From: Actinomycetales bacterium
GTDB lineage: Bacteria; Actinomycetota; Actinomycetes; Actinomycetales; Dermatophilaceae
NCBI GenBank assembly: GCA_012729695.1
Contig: JAAYCP010000027.1
Span: 1 to 64,000 of the forward strand
DNA length: 64,000 nucleotides
Reading direction: 5' to 3'
Of the stretch, positions 1 to 11,431 are shown in pieces. The first letter of the stretch is position 1. Every line of letters begins with the position of its first letter. The translations under genes and the position numbers were made by a program. The notes under the pieces were generated by a model. It was not told the origin of the DNA. It did not search any database and saw only the letters and a program-made list of their open reading frames with translations.

Positions 1-640
1 CGGGCGGTGTCACCTGGTGGCTGCGCGGGATCCGGCGCGTGCGCTGGAGGGGACGCTGGTGGAACACCATGACCCGACCCAGCCCATTGTCACGGCGCCA
101 CCGGTCGATGTGGAGGATGAGCTCCTCGACGAGCTGACCCACGGCCCCCACCGTGCTGACGAGCTGCAGCTCCTCGTCGACGTCCACCCCCGCGGCGGCG
201 AGCTCCCGCACGACGCGGGCGCCCAACCCCACGACCCGCCGCTCTGCTGCCTCCACGGAGTGCTCGCGCAGCCAGTCCGCGACCTCCTGGGCGATGACAT
301 GGTTGATCGGCCCGCACATCCCCTGGTCCGTGCCGATGACCACGACGACGGTCGCAGGCTCGGGCTTCGAGGGGCCGCCCTTGCTGGGGACGGTGTTGGT
401 GGGGACGGTGTTGGCGGGGAAGGAGTTGAAGGGGAAGGAGTTGGCGGGGATGAGGTGCGGGTGGATCGAGAAGAGCGCCTGGAAGCCGAGCTCGACCGTC
501 TCCCGATAGTGCCGCAGGGCCTCGACGGCCTCCTCGAACTCGTGGATGGAGACGGCCGCCAGGCCCTTCATCGTGGCCACGACCGAGAGCAGCTCGCCGC
601 CGAGCACGAGTCGACGCTGGAGGGTCGCCGCGGTCGTCAT
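1..640 (-). CDS. atpG: N-type ATP synthase gamma subunit (3' end truncated by window edge)
   Basis: Hand translation from ATG at 640: MTTAATLQRRLVLGGELLSVVATMKGLAAVSIHEFEEAVEALRHYRE...; gamma-type N-terminus, last gene of the atpDCQRBEFAG order; contains in-frame pentapeptide repeats. Confidence 0.8.
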   Translation of the reverse strand, partial: MTTAATLQRRLVLGGELLSVVATMKGLAAVSIHEFEEAVEALRHYRETVELGFQALFSIHPHLIPANSFPFNSFPANTVPTNTVPSKGGPSKPEPATVVVVIGTDQGMCGPINHVIAQEVADWLREHSVEAAERRVVGLGARVVRELAAAGVDVDEELQLVSTVGAVGQLVEELILHIDRWRRDNGLGRVMVFHQRPLQRTRRIPRSHQVTPP

Positions 641-642
641 GC

Positions 643-2175
643 TCAGCCCTCTCCGCCGGCCAGGTCCAGAGCGACACGCTGGATGTCCTCGAGCTCCTCG
701 GGTCTGAGCCGGCCGCCCTTCGCGAGCCGCGCGAAGAGCTCTGACCGGCGCGCGACGACCCCACGGGCGAGCCGGTCGGCGACGGACGCCACCTCGGCTG
801 CGGGCACTGCGTCGAAGGCTCCTGCCACCGCGGCCGCGAGCGTCGCGATCTGACGGTCCACGGGGAGTGTGTCGTACTGGCTCTGCTTGAGCACCTCGCG
901 GACCCGGCGTCCCCGCTCGAGCTGTGCCTCACGCTGTGCGTCCAGGCGGGCGCCGTAGCGACTGAACCGTTCCAGCTCCTCGAACTGCGCATAGGCGAGG
1001 CGCAGGTCTCCGGCGACGGCCTTGTACGCGGGGAGCTGGGCGCTACCACCCACCCGCGAGACCGACCGGCCGATGTCGATTGCGGGCAGGACACCCTGCT
1101 GGAACAGCTTGGGCGAGAGGTAGACCTGCCCGTCGGTGATGGAGATGAGGTTGGTCGGGATGTAGCCGGACATGTCCTGCGCCTGCGTCTCGATGATGGG
1201 CAGGGCGGTCAGCGACCCGCCCTTGCGCAGTCGCGTAGGCCGCTCGAGGAGCCGGGAGTGCACGTAGAAGATGTCACCCGGGTAGGCCTCCCGCCCCGGG
1301 GGCCGGCGCAGGAGGAGGGAGAGCTCGCGGTATGCGCGGGCGTGGCGGGTGAGGTCGTCGTAGACGATGAGCACATCGGCACCCTGCTCCATGAAGTACT
1401 CCGCCATGCTCGTCGCGGCGTACGGGGCGATGTACTGACGGCCCGGCGGGTCATCCCCTGTCGCGACGACGACCGCCGTGTAGTCGAGCGCTCCGTGCTG
1501 TCGGAGGTCGGCGATGACCTTGGTCACCGCCGAGCTGCGGATCCCCACAGCGCAGTAGACACAGACGACGCCGTTCCCCCGCTGGTTGATGATCGTGTCG
1601 ACGGCGATCGCGGTCTTGCCGGTCTGCCGGTCGCCCAGGATGAGCTGGCGCTGGCCCCTCCCGACCGGCACGAGCGCGTCGATCGCCTTGATCCCTGTCT
1701 GAAGTGGCGACTCCACCGGTGCGCGGTCGAGAATCGGTGCGGCCGGACGCTCGATCGGCCACCGCTCACGGGATGGGACCTGGCCCCCACCGTCCAGCGG
1801 GCGCCCGGTCGGGTCGATGACCCGGCCGAGGATGTGCTCGCCCACGGGGGTGCTCATCGCCTCACCGGTGCGCTCCACCAGATCACCGGCGGCGAGGTCG
1901 CCCATCTCGTCGACGAGGATCACGCCGACCCGCTCAGGAGTCAGGTCGTATGCCATCCCCAGCTTCCCACCCGGGAAGCGCACGAGCTCCTCGGAGGTCA
2001 CCCCCGGCAGCCCGGTCACCTCGGCGATCGCCCCATCGACGCGGAGCACCCTGCCGATCTCGGCGACGGAGGGCCGGGCCCGATGGCCGTCGATGACCGA
2101 GTCCAGGGTGTCGAGACGGTCGCGCAGGGTGGCGTACCACTCCCCGAACGCGGCCGAGTCGCGCACTCCGGTCAT
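643..2175 (-). CDS. atpA: N-type ATPase alpha subunit
   Basis: [13 protein letters not shown]..., Walker [17 protein letters not shown]1 alpha signature [17 protein letters not shown]. Confidence 0.93.
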   Translation of the reverse strand: MTGVRDSAAFGEWYATLRDRLDTLDSVIDGHRARPSVAEIGRVLRVDGAIAEVTGLPGVTSEELVRFPGGKLGMAYDLTPERVGVILVDEMGDLAAGDLVERTGEAMSTPVGEHILGRVIDPTGRPLDGGGQVPSRERWPIERPAAPILDRAPVESPLQTGIKAIDALVPVGRGQRQLILGDRQTGKTAIAVDTIINQRGNGVVCVYCAVGIRSSAVTKVIADLRQHGALDYTAVVVATGDDPPGRQYIAPYAATSMAEYFMEQGADVLIVYDDLTRHARAYRELSLLLRRPPGREAYPGDIFYVHSRLLERPTRLRKGGSLTALPIIETQAQDMSGYIPTNLISITDGQVYLSPKLFQQGVLPAIDIGRSVSRVGGSAQLPAYKAVAGDLRLAYAQFEELERFSRYGARLDAQREAQLERGRRVREVLKQSQYDTLPVDRQIATLAAAVAGAFDAVPAAEVASVADRLARGVVARRSELFARLAKGGRLRPEELEDIQRVALDLAGGEG

Positions 2176-2966
2176 TCGCTCTCCCCGTCGGCCTCGGTGG
2201 GGGTGACCTCGGTGCGCAGCACTTGAGCGAACTCGCGCTCCACACCGTCCAGATAGTCGGCGACCGACCAGCCCACGGAGTGCGCTCCGAGCCGGACAAC
2301 GATGCCCGAGATGATGGTGCTGTCCTGCTCCCAGCGGACGGCACGGTCTGCGTCTCCGGTGAGCTCGCTCAGGACCTGCTCGATCTCGTGCCTGCCGGTC
2401 AGGGATGGCTCGAACGCGGTGCACACCACCACGGGAGCGTGGTCGGACGCCACCGACGCCGCGATGGCGGCACGATCCTCCGTGGACAGCTCCGCCATGC
2501 GCTGACGCAGCCCCGAGAGGATGGCATCCTCGAGCGTGCGGTCGGCCAGGTCGGCCAGCAGCCGGCGACTGACCTCGACGGCCTTCTCCCCCGTCGTCCG
2601 CTGCAGGTGGCTCAGCAGGGCGTGCTGGTGGTTGCGCAACGACTCGCGCCACTCCTGTGCCTGTCGATCCACGTCCTCGCGGGCCTGCTGCAGGAGCTTA
2701 CGCTGCTGGGCGGCCGCCTGCGCTCTGGCCTCGTCGAGGATCTCCTCACGAGTCCGGTCGAGCTCCCGCCGCTCCGCCCGCAGCCGGGCGAGCTCCTCCT
2801 CAGCCTCCCGGGCCAGGGCGGCTGCACTCGACTCCTGCTCAGCGATGGTCCGACGACGCTGGTCCATCGCCTTCACGATCCGGTCGTAGAGCAGGAACTT
2901 CAGCGCCACGACGAGGATGGCGAAGTTGAGCAGCTGGGCGAAGACCGTGAACCAGTCGATCAGCAC
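2172..2966 (-). CDS. atpF: N-type ATPase b subunit (likely GTG start at 2966)
   Basis: [41 protein letters not shown]: single TM plus long coiled coil; AGGAGG upstream. Confidence 0.85.
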   Translation of the reverse strand: MLIDWFTVFAQLLNFAILVVALKFLLYDRIVKAMDQRRRTIAEQESSAAALAREAEEELARLRAERRELDRTREEILDEARAQAAAQQRKLLQQAREDVDRQAQEWRESLRNHQHALLSHLQRTTGEKAVEVSRRLLADLADRTLEDAILSGLRQRMAELSTEDRAAIAASVASDHAPVVVCTAFEPSLTGRHEIEQVLSELTGDADRAVRWEQDSTIISGIVVRLGAHSVGWSVADYLDGVEREFAQVLRTEVTPTEADGESE

Positions 2967-3006
2967 GGCGGGTCCTCCTGGGGAGGCCAGCGCGTCCAGG
3001 CACCCG

Positions 3007-3141
3007 TGGTGCAGAGACCGATGGTGCAGAGATCGATGGTGCATCGATCGCTGGTGCAGGCATCGGTGGCGCAGAGGTCGACGATGCAGAGGCCGATCAT
3101 GCGGGGATGGGTCATGCAGGGCCGCCGAGTCATGCGGGGGG
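3007..3141. repeat. Degenerate ~15-bp tandem array (about 8-9 units) filling the atpE-atpF spacer
   Basis: Units TGGTGCAGAGACCGA / TGGTGCAGAGATCGA / TGGTGCATCGATCGC / TGGTGCAGGCATCGG / TGGCGCAGAGGTCGA / CGATGCAGAGGCCGA / TCATGCGGGGATGGG. Confidence 0.85.
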
Positions 3142-3405
3142 TCACCTGAACAGATCGAGGAAGGGGTTGGCGAAGATGAGGATCAGCGAGACCACGAAGC
3201 AGTAGATGCCCGAGGACTCGATGAACGCCAGGCCGACGAACAGGGTGCGGGTGATCCCGGCGGACTCGTCGGGCTGCTGGGCGAGTGAGGCGAGGCCCCG
3301 GTCCAGCGCCCGGGCCTCCCCGATCGCGGCGGCGGAGGCACCTATGGCGACCGTCAGGCCGGCGGTGATCACCGATCCGAGGGCCACGATGGCAAGTGGG
3401 TCCAT
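3142..3405 (-). CDS. atpE: N-type ATPase c subunit
   Basis: MDPLAIVALGSVITAGLTVAIGASAAAIGEARALDRGLASLAQQPDESAGITRTLFVGLAFIESSGIYCFVVSLILIFANPF; two-helix c subunit. Confidence 0.95.
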   Translation of the reverse strand: MDPLAIVALGSVITAGLTVAIGASAAAIGEARALDRGLASLAQQPDESAGITRTLFVGLAFIESSGIYCFVVSLILIFANPFLDLFR

Positions 3406-3408
3406 CGG

Positions 3409-4164
3409 TTACTGCTCCTTTCCCGAAGACTCGGTTGTGTCTGTCGCTGCCTCGGGCGTGCGCCCCTCGGCTCCCGACGCGGACTTCTGCGTGACTGTCA
3501 TGCCCGAGGCGATGTAGACGATGGCGAGGACCGCGAAGATGTAGGCCTGGATCATGCCGAACACCAGCCCGAGCGCCTGGAAGAGGACCGGGAAGATGAA
3601 CGGCACGACGACCAGGAGGATGGCGACGATCTTGGCGCTGCTCATCATGTTCCCGAAGAGACGCACCGCCAGGGCCAAGGACCGGGTGATGTCCCCGAGG
3701 ACCGTGAAAGGGAGCATGATCGGTGACGGCTCTACGTAGCGGCGCAGGAACGCCCGCGGGCCCTGGCGGGCGACGGCATACCCCGGGACCGCGAGGAAGA
3801 CGGCGAGGGCCAGGGCGGCGGTGGTGGACAGCGACGCGGTCGGCGGCAGGTATCCCGGGATGATGGCGAGCAGGTTGGCGACGGCGATGAAGAGGAAGAG
3901 GGTGCCGACGAAGGGCAGGTAGGCAGTCGGCCGGTCGCCGCCGGTGACCTCCGAGATCTCGTCCCGCAGGAACTCCACGACGGCCTCGAGAGCGTTCTGC
4001 CCCTTCGGGATGTCGGTCGACGAGGTCAGGCGGCGGGTCACCAGCCAGGAGGCCACTATGAGCACCGCCATCAGCACCCAGGTGAAGGCGATGGTGGCGT
4101 TGATGGTGACGAAGCCGCGCTGCCACAGGATCACCTCGTCGGGGCTGAGCTGGGTCATGTCCAT
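3409..4164 (-). CDS. atpB: N-type ATPase a subunit
   Basis: LSLAVRLFGNMMSSAKIVAILL a-subunit signature with conserved Arg. Confidence 0.93.
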   Translation of the reverse strand: MDMTQLSPDEVILWQRGFVTINATIAFTWVLMAVLIVASWLVTRRLTSSTDIPKGQNALEAVVEFLRDEISEVTGGDRPTAYLPFVGTLFLFIAVANLLAIIPGYLPPTASLSTTAALALAVFLAVPGYAVARQGPRAFLRRYVEPSPIMLPFTVLGDITRSLALAVRLFGNMMSSAKIVAILLVVVPFIFPVLFQALGLVFGMIQAYIFAVLAIVYIASGMTVTQKSASGAEGRTPEAATDTTESSGKEQ

Positions 4165-4448
4165 GCCGACTCCTCACTCCGCCGGCCGCGGCGGCGGACG
4201 ATCGACACGACCACGGTCCGGGCCAGGAAGAGCCCGACGAGGCCGGCGACCCCGCGCACCGGACGCCCATCCATCATGAGGAGGAAGAGAGCGGCGACGA
4301 TGGCCGTGCGGATGATGAGGCTGCCGGCCGCCCACAGTGCGGGGCGCTCACTGTCGACGAGGCGCTGAACGCTCCACCGCAGTCCGCCGAAGAAGATGAG
4401 GCCCGCCAGTGCCCCGACGGCCACGCCGAGGGTCACGTCACCGATCAC
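4155..4448 (-). CDS. atpR: N-ATPase subunit AtpR-like membrane protein (GTG start)
   Basis: VIGDVTLGVAVGALAGLIFFGGLRWSVQRL..., multi-TM, syntenic position between atpQ and atpB. Confidence 0.75.
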   Translation of the reverse strand: MIGDVTLGVAVGALAGLIFFGGLRWSVQRLVDSERPALWAAGSLIIRTAIVAALFLLMMDGRPVRGVAGLVGLFLARTVVVSIVRRRGRRSEESAWT

Positions 4449-4795
4449 GGCTGTCCTCCTCAGGTGAGGCAGGTGCCCCCGGCTCGTCCAGCGGGTCGAG
4501 GGACTCGACGTCCTGCGGGTCACCGGACTCGCGGACCACCCAGAACCACGCGTTGAGGACCCCGATCGTCAGACCGACGACGAGCAGGCTGACGACCCAC
4601 GAGAAGGTCGCCGGCGCGACGCGGTCGAGCCATCGACCCAGGGCCACACCGAGGACGGTGGGAAGGGCCACCGACCAACCGATGAGACCGAGCATGCCCA
4701 ACCACGACCACACGCTCCGGGAGCGTCGACCGGCCCGAAGGCGGCGGGCCGCCTGCGTCCGGACCTCCGCCTCGAAGTGCTCCCGGTCGGTCATC
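4438..4795 (-). CDS. atpQ: AtpZ/AtpI-like protein (AtpQ of N-ATPase operons)
   Basis: [57 protein letters not shown]: two-TM AtpZ/I-like. Confidence 0.75.
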
Positions 4796-5180
4796 GGGGC
4801 TCCTCGAACTCGAACATCTCGTGCAGGATCTCGTTCTCGATCCGGACCTGGGCGGACCGCGCGGCCTGTTCCGTCTCGTCCAGCCGCCGGAAGGCCTCCT
4901 CGACCATCCGCTCGAGATCCTCGAGCCGCTCGCCCGGCACGGCGGCGAGGGTCGAGATCCGGACCTGCGGGCCGGCCTTGGTGAGGACCCCACCGTTGAC
5001 CGCGACATAGTGGTCGACGCCCTCCTCGTCGGTGTACGTGAGGATGCCCGGCTCGAGCACCACCACATAGTCGAGGTGCCGGGGCAGGAGCGTGAACGAG
5101 CCGTGCGTGCCCTCGGCCGAGACCTTCGTGACGGGTCGATCGACCGTGATGCGGTTGGGGATCGCGATGGTGAGCTGCAC
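4791..5180 (-). CDS. atpC: N-type ATPase epsilon subunit
   Basis: MQLTIAIPNRITVDRPVTKVSAEGTHGSFTLLPRHLDYVVVLEPGIL epsilon fold. Confidence 0.9.
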   Translation of the reverse strand: MQLTIAIPNRITVDRPVTKVSAEGTHGSFTLLPRHLDYVVVLEPGILTYTDEEGVDHYVAVNGGVLTKAGPQVRISTLAAVPGERLEDLERMVEEAFRRLDETEQAARSAQVRIENEILHEMFEFEEPR

Positions 5181-5183
5181 CTC

Positions 5184-6855
<1,672 letters not shown>

Positions 6856-7006
6856 GGGTGGGGAGTCGCTGTGCGACCACGAGAGTATGGCTGATTCTGC
6901 CGTCGTTCTCCAAATCGCGTCGACCGCAGCCTCACGAAGGAGCGCTCCGGTGGGCGTGTGCGGGAGCCTCCCGCCGGCCCTTCGCCGCCACTCGTAGGGT
7001 CCGTGA

Positions 7007-7714
7007 TCAGGCACGCCGCTCGTCGTTCGGGCTGTCTCCCTGGGCGTGGTCGAGCACGGGGGCGCGCAGGTTCCATCCCTGCAGGCGCCACGTCGAGCCG
7101 GCCAGGACCGGGAAGCTCGGGGGCGCGGCCGCGAGGGTGGACTCGGCGACCTCGGCCCAGTGGCAGTTGCCGAACCCCCCGAAGAGGTGCCACATCCGAG
7201 AGATCTCCAGGCCGAGCAGCGTTCCGACGATGACCCGCGCGGTGATCCCGTGGGTCGCGAGCACAGCGGTCCGCCCCGGCTCGAGCTCGCCGAGGACCTC
7301 TTCGAGCAGCGGTCGCACCCGTACCTGGACGTCGCTGAGCGACTCGCCGGTCACCCCACGCTTGAAGTCCTCGCCGAGGAGGTGCCGCCGCCGGTCCTCG
7401 GGATACCTCTGCTGGACGAGCTCGCCCGACATACCGGTCCACTCCCCGACCGCGATCTCGCGCAGCCGCGGGTCGTAGCTGACCGGGCAGGAGGCCGCCC
7501 CGGCGACGATGTCACCGGTCACCGCAGCGCGTTGCAGGTCGGAGGCCACGACGGCGACTGGCGATGACAGGGCGATGACCATGGCCGCGGCCTCGGCCTG
7601 ACGGACTCCTGCGGCGGTCAGCGGCGAGTCGAACTGGCCCTGCCAGACACCCTCACGGTTGGCCTCGGACTCGCCGTGCCGCAGGATGATGAGGCGGCGT
7701 GCAACGTTGGCCAC
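7007..7714 (-). CDS. Histidine phosphatase (phosphoglycerate mutase-like) family protein
   Basis: LIILRHGESEANREGVWQGQFDSPLT RHG motif. Confidence 0.9.
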   Translation of the reverse strand: MANVARRLIILRHGESEANREGVWQGQFDSPLTAAGVRQAEAAAMVIALSSPVAVVASDLQRAAVTGDIVAGAASCPVSYDPRLREIAVGEWTGMSGELVQQRYPEDRRRHLLGEDFKRGVTGESLSDVQVRVRPLLEEVLGELEPGRTAVLATHGITARVIVGTLLGLEISRMWHLFGGFGNCHWAEVAESTLAAAPPSFPVLAGSTWRLQGWNLRAPVLDHAQGDSPNDERRA

Positions 7715-7717
7715 GGT

Positions 7718-8113
7718 TCAGTCGTCCGCCGCGGACGCCGACTCGGCCGGGTGCAGGGGCACGCCGAGGTCGACGACGGGACAGTCCCGCCACAACCGCT
7801 CGAGCTCGTAGAAGGCTGCCTCCTCCTCGTGCTGGACGTGGACGACGATGTCGCCGAAGTCGATGAGGACCCAGCGTGCGTCGCGATCGCCCTCCCGACG
7901 GATCGGCTTGGCGCCGAGGTCGCGCAGGTCGTCCTCGATGGCGTCGACGATCGCGCCGATCTGACGCTCGGAGGCGGCGACGACGATGACGAAGACGTCG
8001 GTCAGGGCCAGCTGTGCTGAGACGTCGATCCCCTGGATCGACTCGGCGAGCTTGTCGGCCGCCGCCTTGGCGGCCGCGACCGCCAGCTCGAGTGAACGCT
8101 CGGTCGCGGTCAC
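7718..8113 (-). CDS. rsfS: Ribosome silencing factor RsfS
   Basis: AQLALTDVFVIVVAASERQIGAIVDAIEDDLRDLGAKPIRREGDRDARWVLIDFGDIVVHVQHEEEAAFYELERLW. Confidence 0.93.
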   Translation of the reverse strand: MTATERSLELAVAAAKAAADKLAESIQGIDVSAQLALTDVFVIVVAASERQIGAIVDAIEDDLRDLGAKPIRREGDRDARWVLIDFGDIVVHVQHEEEAAFYELERLWRDCPVVDLGVPLHPAESASAADD

Positions 8114-8146
8114 GGGGCTCCCTTCGGAGTTGTGGAGGTAACGACG

Positions 8147-8755
8147 TTACGGGGTGGTGGGCCGAACCGGACGGGTCGGCACCTCAGGAGAAGCATCGTC
8201 GACGTACAGCCGGTACTTGTTGATGTACTGGACGACCCCGTCGGGGACGAGGTACCAGACCGGCTCCCCATCGGCGACCCTCGTACGGCAGTCCGTCGAG
8301 CTGATGGCCATGGCGGGCACCTCTTGGAGGATGACGCGATCGTGAGGCAGTCCGGCCTCGCTGAGTGAGTAGCCCGGACGCGTCACTCCGACGAAGTGCG
8401 CCAGCTCCCAGAGCTCGTCCGCGTCCTTCCAGGACAGGATCTGCTCGAGGGCGTCGGCACCGGTGATGAAGTACAGGTCCGCCTCCGGGCGAAGGGCCCG
8501 CAGGTCGCGCAGGGTGTCGATCGTGTAGGTGTCACCCGGCCGGTTGATGTCGACGCGGGAGACCGTGAACCGTGGATTCGACGCAGTCGCGATGACCGTC
8601 ATCAGATACCGGTGCTCGGCGTCGGAGACGCCTTCCTTCTGGTACGGCTGACCCGTCGGGACGAAGACCACCTCGTCGAGGCCGAGGAGGGACTGCACCT
8701 CGCTCGCAGCCACGAGGTGGCCGTGGTGAATGGGGTCGAAGGTGCCACCCATCAC
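8147..8755 (-). CDS. nadD: Nicotinate-nucleotide adenylyltransferase
   Basis: [18 protein letters not shown] nucleotidyltransferase signature; ISSTDCR. Confidence 0.94.
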   Translation of the reverse strand: MMGGTFDPIHHGHLVAASEVQSLLGLDEVVFVPTGQPYQKEGVSDAEHRYLMTVIATASNPRFTVSRVDINRPGDTYTIDTLRDLRALRPEADLYFITGADALEQILSWKDADELWELAHFVGVTRPGYSLSEAGLPHDRVILQEVPAMAISSTDCRTRVADGEPVWYLVPDGVVQYINKYRLYVDDASPEVPTRPVRPTTP

Positions 8756-8795
8756 GCCGAGTCGGAACCGGCGGCGGGCCGACGCCGACGCCGGG

Positions 8796-9029
8796 TCAGT
8801 GCTTGTGCTGGGCGCCAGGGTGAGTCCCGTGGAACGGCTCGACGTAGTCGTCTCCCGGGCGCGCCCACTTCTGAGCGGTGCCCCGGAATGCCCACGTGAG
8901 CATGAGCGCCGTCGCGAACAGAGCCAGGGCGATCAGGCCGTACAGGATGGCGGGCATGGGGAGCTCGCGTCCCTCGCCCTCGGCCGCGGCGAGAACGCCG
9001 GTCAGGGCGTTGAGAACAGTCGTCGACAT
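8796..9029 (-). CDS. Small membrane protein, unknown function
   Basis: 77-aa ORF with one TM helix, directly upstream of nadD. Confidence 0.6.
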   Translation of the reverse strand: MSTTVLNALTGVLAAAEGEGRELPMPAILYGLIALALFATALMLTWAFRGTAQKWARPGDDYVEPFHGTHPGAQHKH

Positions 9030-9232
9030 GCGCCCCAGCCTACAAGGCCGACCGGCGACTCGGGTGCAGCCCGTCCCGCTGTCCTGCGGCCGGACATCTG
9101 GCAGGGCGAGATGACAGGCAGCATGACAGTGCGACGTGGCGCCATCGGCTGGGCATAGGACCGGGGCGACCTGGCAGCGCGCTGTGAGCCCGCCGGTAGG
9201 CCGTCGTCACATCCGTCACCCGACACGCCGTG

Positions 9233-9311
9233 TTGTCCACGACTTCTGTCCACAGCCCTGTGCACAACGTGAGGATTACGCATACCCGACTGTGGACAGC
9301 GACGTGGACGA
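9233..9311. promoter_or_regulatory. Cluster of DnaA-box-like 9-mers
   Basis: TTGTCCACG (9233+), CTGTCCACA (9246+), TTGTGCACA (9260-9268, -), CTGTCCACA (9291-9299, -), TCGTCCACG (9303-9311, -). Confidence 0.45.
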
Positions 9312-9578
9312 AAATCCTGTCCGCCCGCGATCTTGCACGACCTCCTCGAGGGGACTACACAAGGGGGTGGCACTTCTGCGGATTGGCCCTCAAGGGCACA
9401 GACGCAGAACAGAATCAATCGGAAAACGGCTCCACCCATCGCATCCGGCCGCTCCCCCTGCACGGCCGGGACGCGGGACCCATGAGCGACGTCGTGGGGG
9501 TGGAACGAGACCAGGAGATTCTGGTGCCACACATGCAGGTCCGCATGGAGCTGCGCTCCCACCGTCGCAGTGGACATG

Positions 9579-9610
9579 GAGGCCCCCGGAGCCATGGCTC
9601 CGGGGGCCTC
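9579..9610 (-). terminator. Strong palindromic hairpin downstream of proA
   Basis: GAGGCCCCCGGAGCC ATGGCTCCGGGGGCCTC palindrome. Confidence 0.7.
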
Positions 9611-9699
9611 ATCCATGTGCCGGGCCCGGGAGCCGGGCTCAGGAAGGTGGAAGCGGTGTCCCCGAGCTCAGGCCGGTCCGCACCGCAGCGCGCAGCGGC

Positions 9700-11049
9700 T
9701 CAGCCCCTCACCTGGCCGTCGCCCTCGACGATCCACTTGGTCGTCGTCAGCTCCGGCAGCGCCATCGGACCGCGGGCGTGCAGCTTCTGCGTCGAGATGC
9801 CGATCTCCGCCCCGAAGCCGAACTCGCCACCGTCGGTGAAGCGGGTGGAGGCGTTGACCATCACCGCGGCTGCATCTACCTCGGCGACGAATCGCCTTGC
9901 AGCAGCGCGGTCTTCGGTGATGATCGCCTCCGTGTGCCCGGTGCCGAAGCGGGTGATGTGAGCGATGGCCTCATCGAGACTGTCCACGACCGCCACGCTC
10001 ATCTCCAGACCGTGGAACTCCTCCGCGAAGTCGGCATCCGTGGCCAACCGGTGCGGGACGTCGATGGAGCGCGCCACGACACTGGCGCGCGGACCGGTGG
10101 CCAGGGTGACTCCGGCAGCGTTGAGCGCCTCGAGCACACGCGGCAGGAACGTCCCGGCCAGCTCGGCGTGGACGAGCAGCGACTCGGCCGCGTTGCAGAC
10201 GCTGGGACGCTGCGTCTTGGAGTTGAGCGTGATCGCGAGCGCCTTCTCGACGTCGGCAGCGGCATCGACGTAGAGGTGGCAGTTGCCGATGCCGGTCTCG
10301 ATGACCGGCACAGTGGACTCGGTCACGACAGTGGCGATGAGGTCGGCACCACCGCGCGGGATGAGCAGGTCCACCAGGCCCCGGGCGCGCATGAGCGCCC
10401 GGACGGCGTCGTGCCCACCCTCGAGCAGGGAGACCGAGTCCGCCGGCAGGCCGCACTCCTCCAGGGCGCCACGGATGACCTCCACCAGAGCGCGGTTGCT
10501 GCTCGCGGCAGCCGAGCCACCACGCAGGATCACGGCGTTGCCGCTCTTGAGTCCGAGACCGGCAGCATCCACCGTCACGTTGGGGCGGGCCTCGTAGATC
10601 ATGCCCACGACGCCCATGGGGACGCGCACCTGCCGAATCTGCAGACCGTTCGGCAGGGTCGAGCCGCGCACGATCTCCCCGACCGGGTCTGGCAGGCCGG
10701 CGACGTCCCTCAGCGCCTGGGCCACAGCCGCGACTCTGGCCCCGTCGAGACGCAGGCGGTCGAGCAGGCTCTCCGGCATTCCCCCGCCTCGACCCCGCTC
10801 GAGGTCCTCCTCGTTGGCGGCCACGATCTTCGCGGTGCCGGCATCGATCGCGTCGGCGATGGCGCGCAGGGCCGCGTCCTTCTCCGCCCGGGAGAGTAGG
10901 GCGAGCGTCCGGGCGGCAGTGCGTGCTCCGGTCGCGAGACGCCGCACCTCGGCGGCACCCTCGGCCGTCTCCGCCCGCTGCCCGGCCTGCTGCGATGCGG
11001 CGTCCACGACCTCGTCCTGGATCTGACTCTGGTTCTCCGTGACGGTCAC
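9700..11049 (-). CDS. proA: Glutamate-5-semialdehyde dehydrogenase
   Basis: [43 protein letters not shown]; active-site region [16 protein letters not shown]. Confidence 0.95.
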   Translation of the reverse strand: MTVTENQSQIQDEVVDAASQQAGQRAETAEGAAEVRRLATGARTAARTLALLSRAEKDAALRAIADAIDAGTAKIVAANEEDLERGRGGGMPESLLDRLRLDGARVAAVAQALRDVAGLPDPVGEIVRGSTLPNGLQIRQVRVPMGVVGMIYEARPNVTVDAAGLGLKSGNAVILRGGSAAASSNRALVEVIRGALEECGLPADSVSLLEGGHDAVRALMRARGLVDLLIPRGGADLIATVVTESTVPVIETGIGNCHLYVDAAADVEKALAITLNSKTQRPSVCNAAESLLVHAELAGTFLPRVLEALNAAGVTLATGPRASVVARSIDVPHRLATDADFAEEFHGLEMSVAVVDSLDEAIAHITRFGTGHTEAIITEDRAAARRFVAEVDAAAVMVNASTRFTDGGEFGFGAEIGISTQKLHARGPMALPELTTTKWIVEGDGQVRG

Positions 11050-11105
11050 TGGTTCTCCTTCGGGGCTGACTGCGGCCTCATAGCCGACTCGGGCTCGGGG
11101 GCGTC

Positions 11106-11165
11106 CTGAGTCCCAACGTCCTGGATCTCAATGTTCTGGATCTCAATGCTCTGGATCTCTGTCCT
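11106..11165. repeat. 15-bp tandem array upstream of proA
   Basis: CTGAGTCCCAACGTC / CTGGATCTCAATGTT / CTGGATCTCAATGCT / CTGGATCTCTGTCCT. Confidence 0.8.
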
Positions 11166-11280
11166 GGCCCTCGATGTCGTGGACCGAGGTGCGTGCGCCG
11201 AGCGCGAGCGCGACGGCGACCACCACACCCACGATCAGCGTGATGCCCACGCCGACGAAGAGGAGCAGGGTGAAGCTCAT
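11143..11280 (-). CDS. Tiny single-TM protein (45 aa), unknown
   Basis: MSFTLLLFVGVGITLIVGVVVAVALALGARTSVHDIEGQDRDPEH. Confidence 0.4.
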   Translation of the reverse strand: MSFTLLLFVGVGITLIVGVVVAVALALGARTSVHDIEGQDRDPEH

Positions 11281-11431
11281 GCCTGCCATCGTAAGGCGGC
11301 GACCCGGGAAGACCCCCGAGCGTTCCACATACGCATCCTTCTGTCTCCCCCGGCCCACGCACCGGCGACGCCTGGCCAGGGTGACGCGCGGGACGTGCCC
11401 GAGCACCGCCCGCCGGTGCGAGAATGTCCCG

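Noticed and set aside
9233-9311. Chromosomal oriC
   Set aside because: DnaA-like boxes present, but no dnaA, dnaN, rnpA/rpmH neighbourhood and no AT-rich unwinding region.
9136-10899. 587-aa plus-strand ORF
   Set aside because: Mostly antisense to proA; upstream part is the DnaA-box-like spacer, no protein signature.
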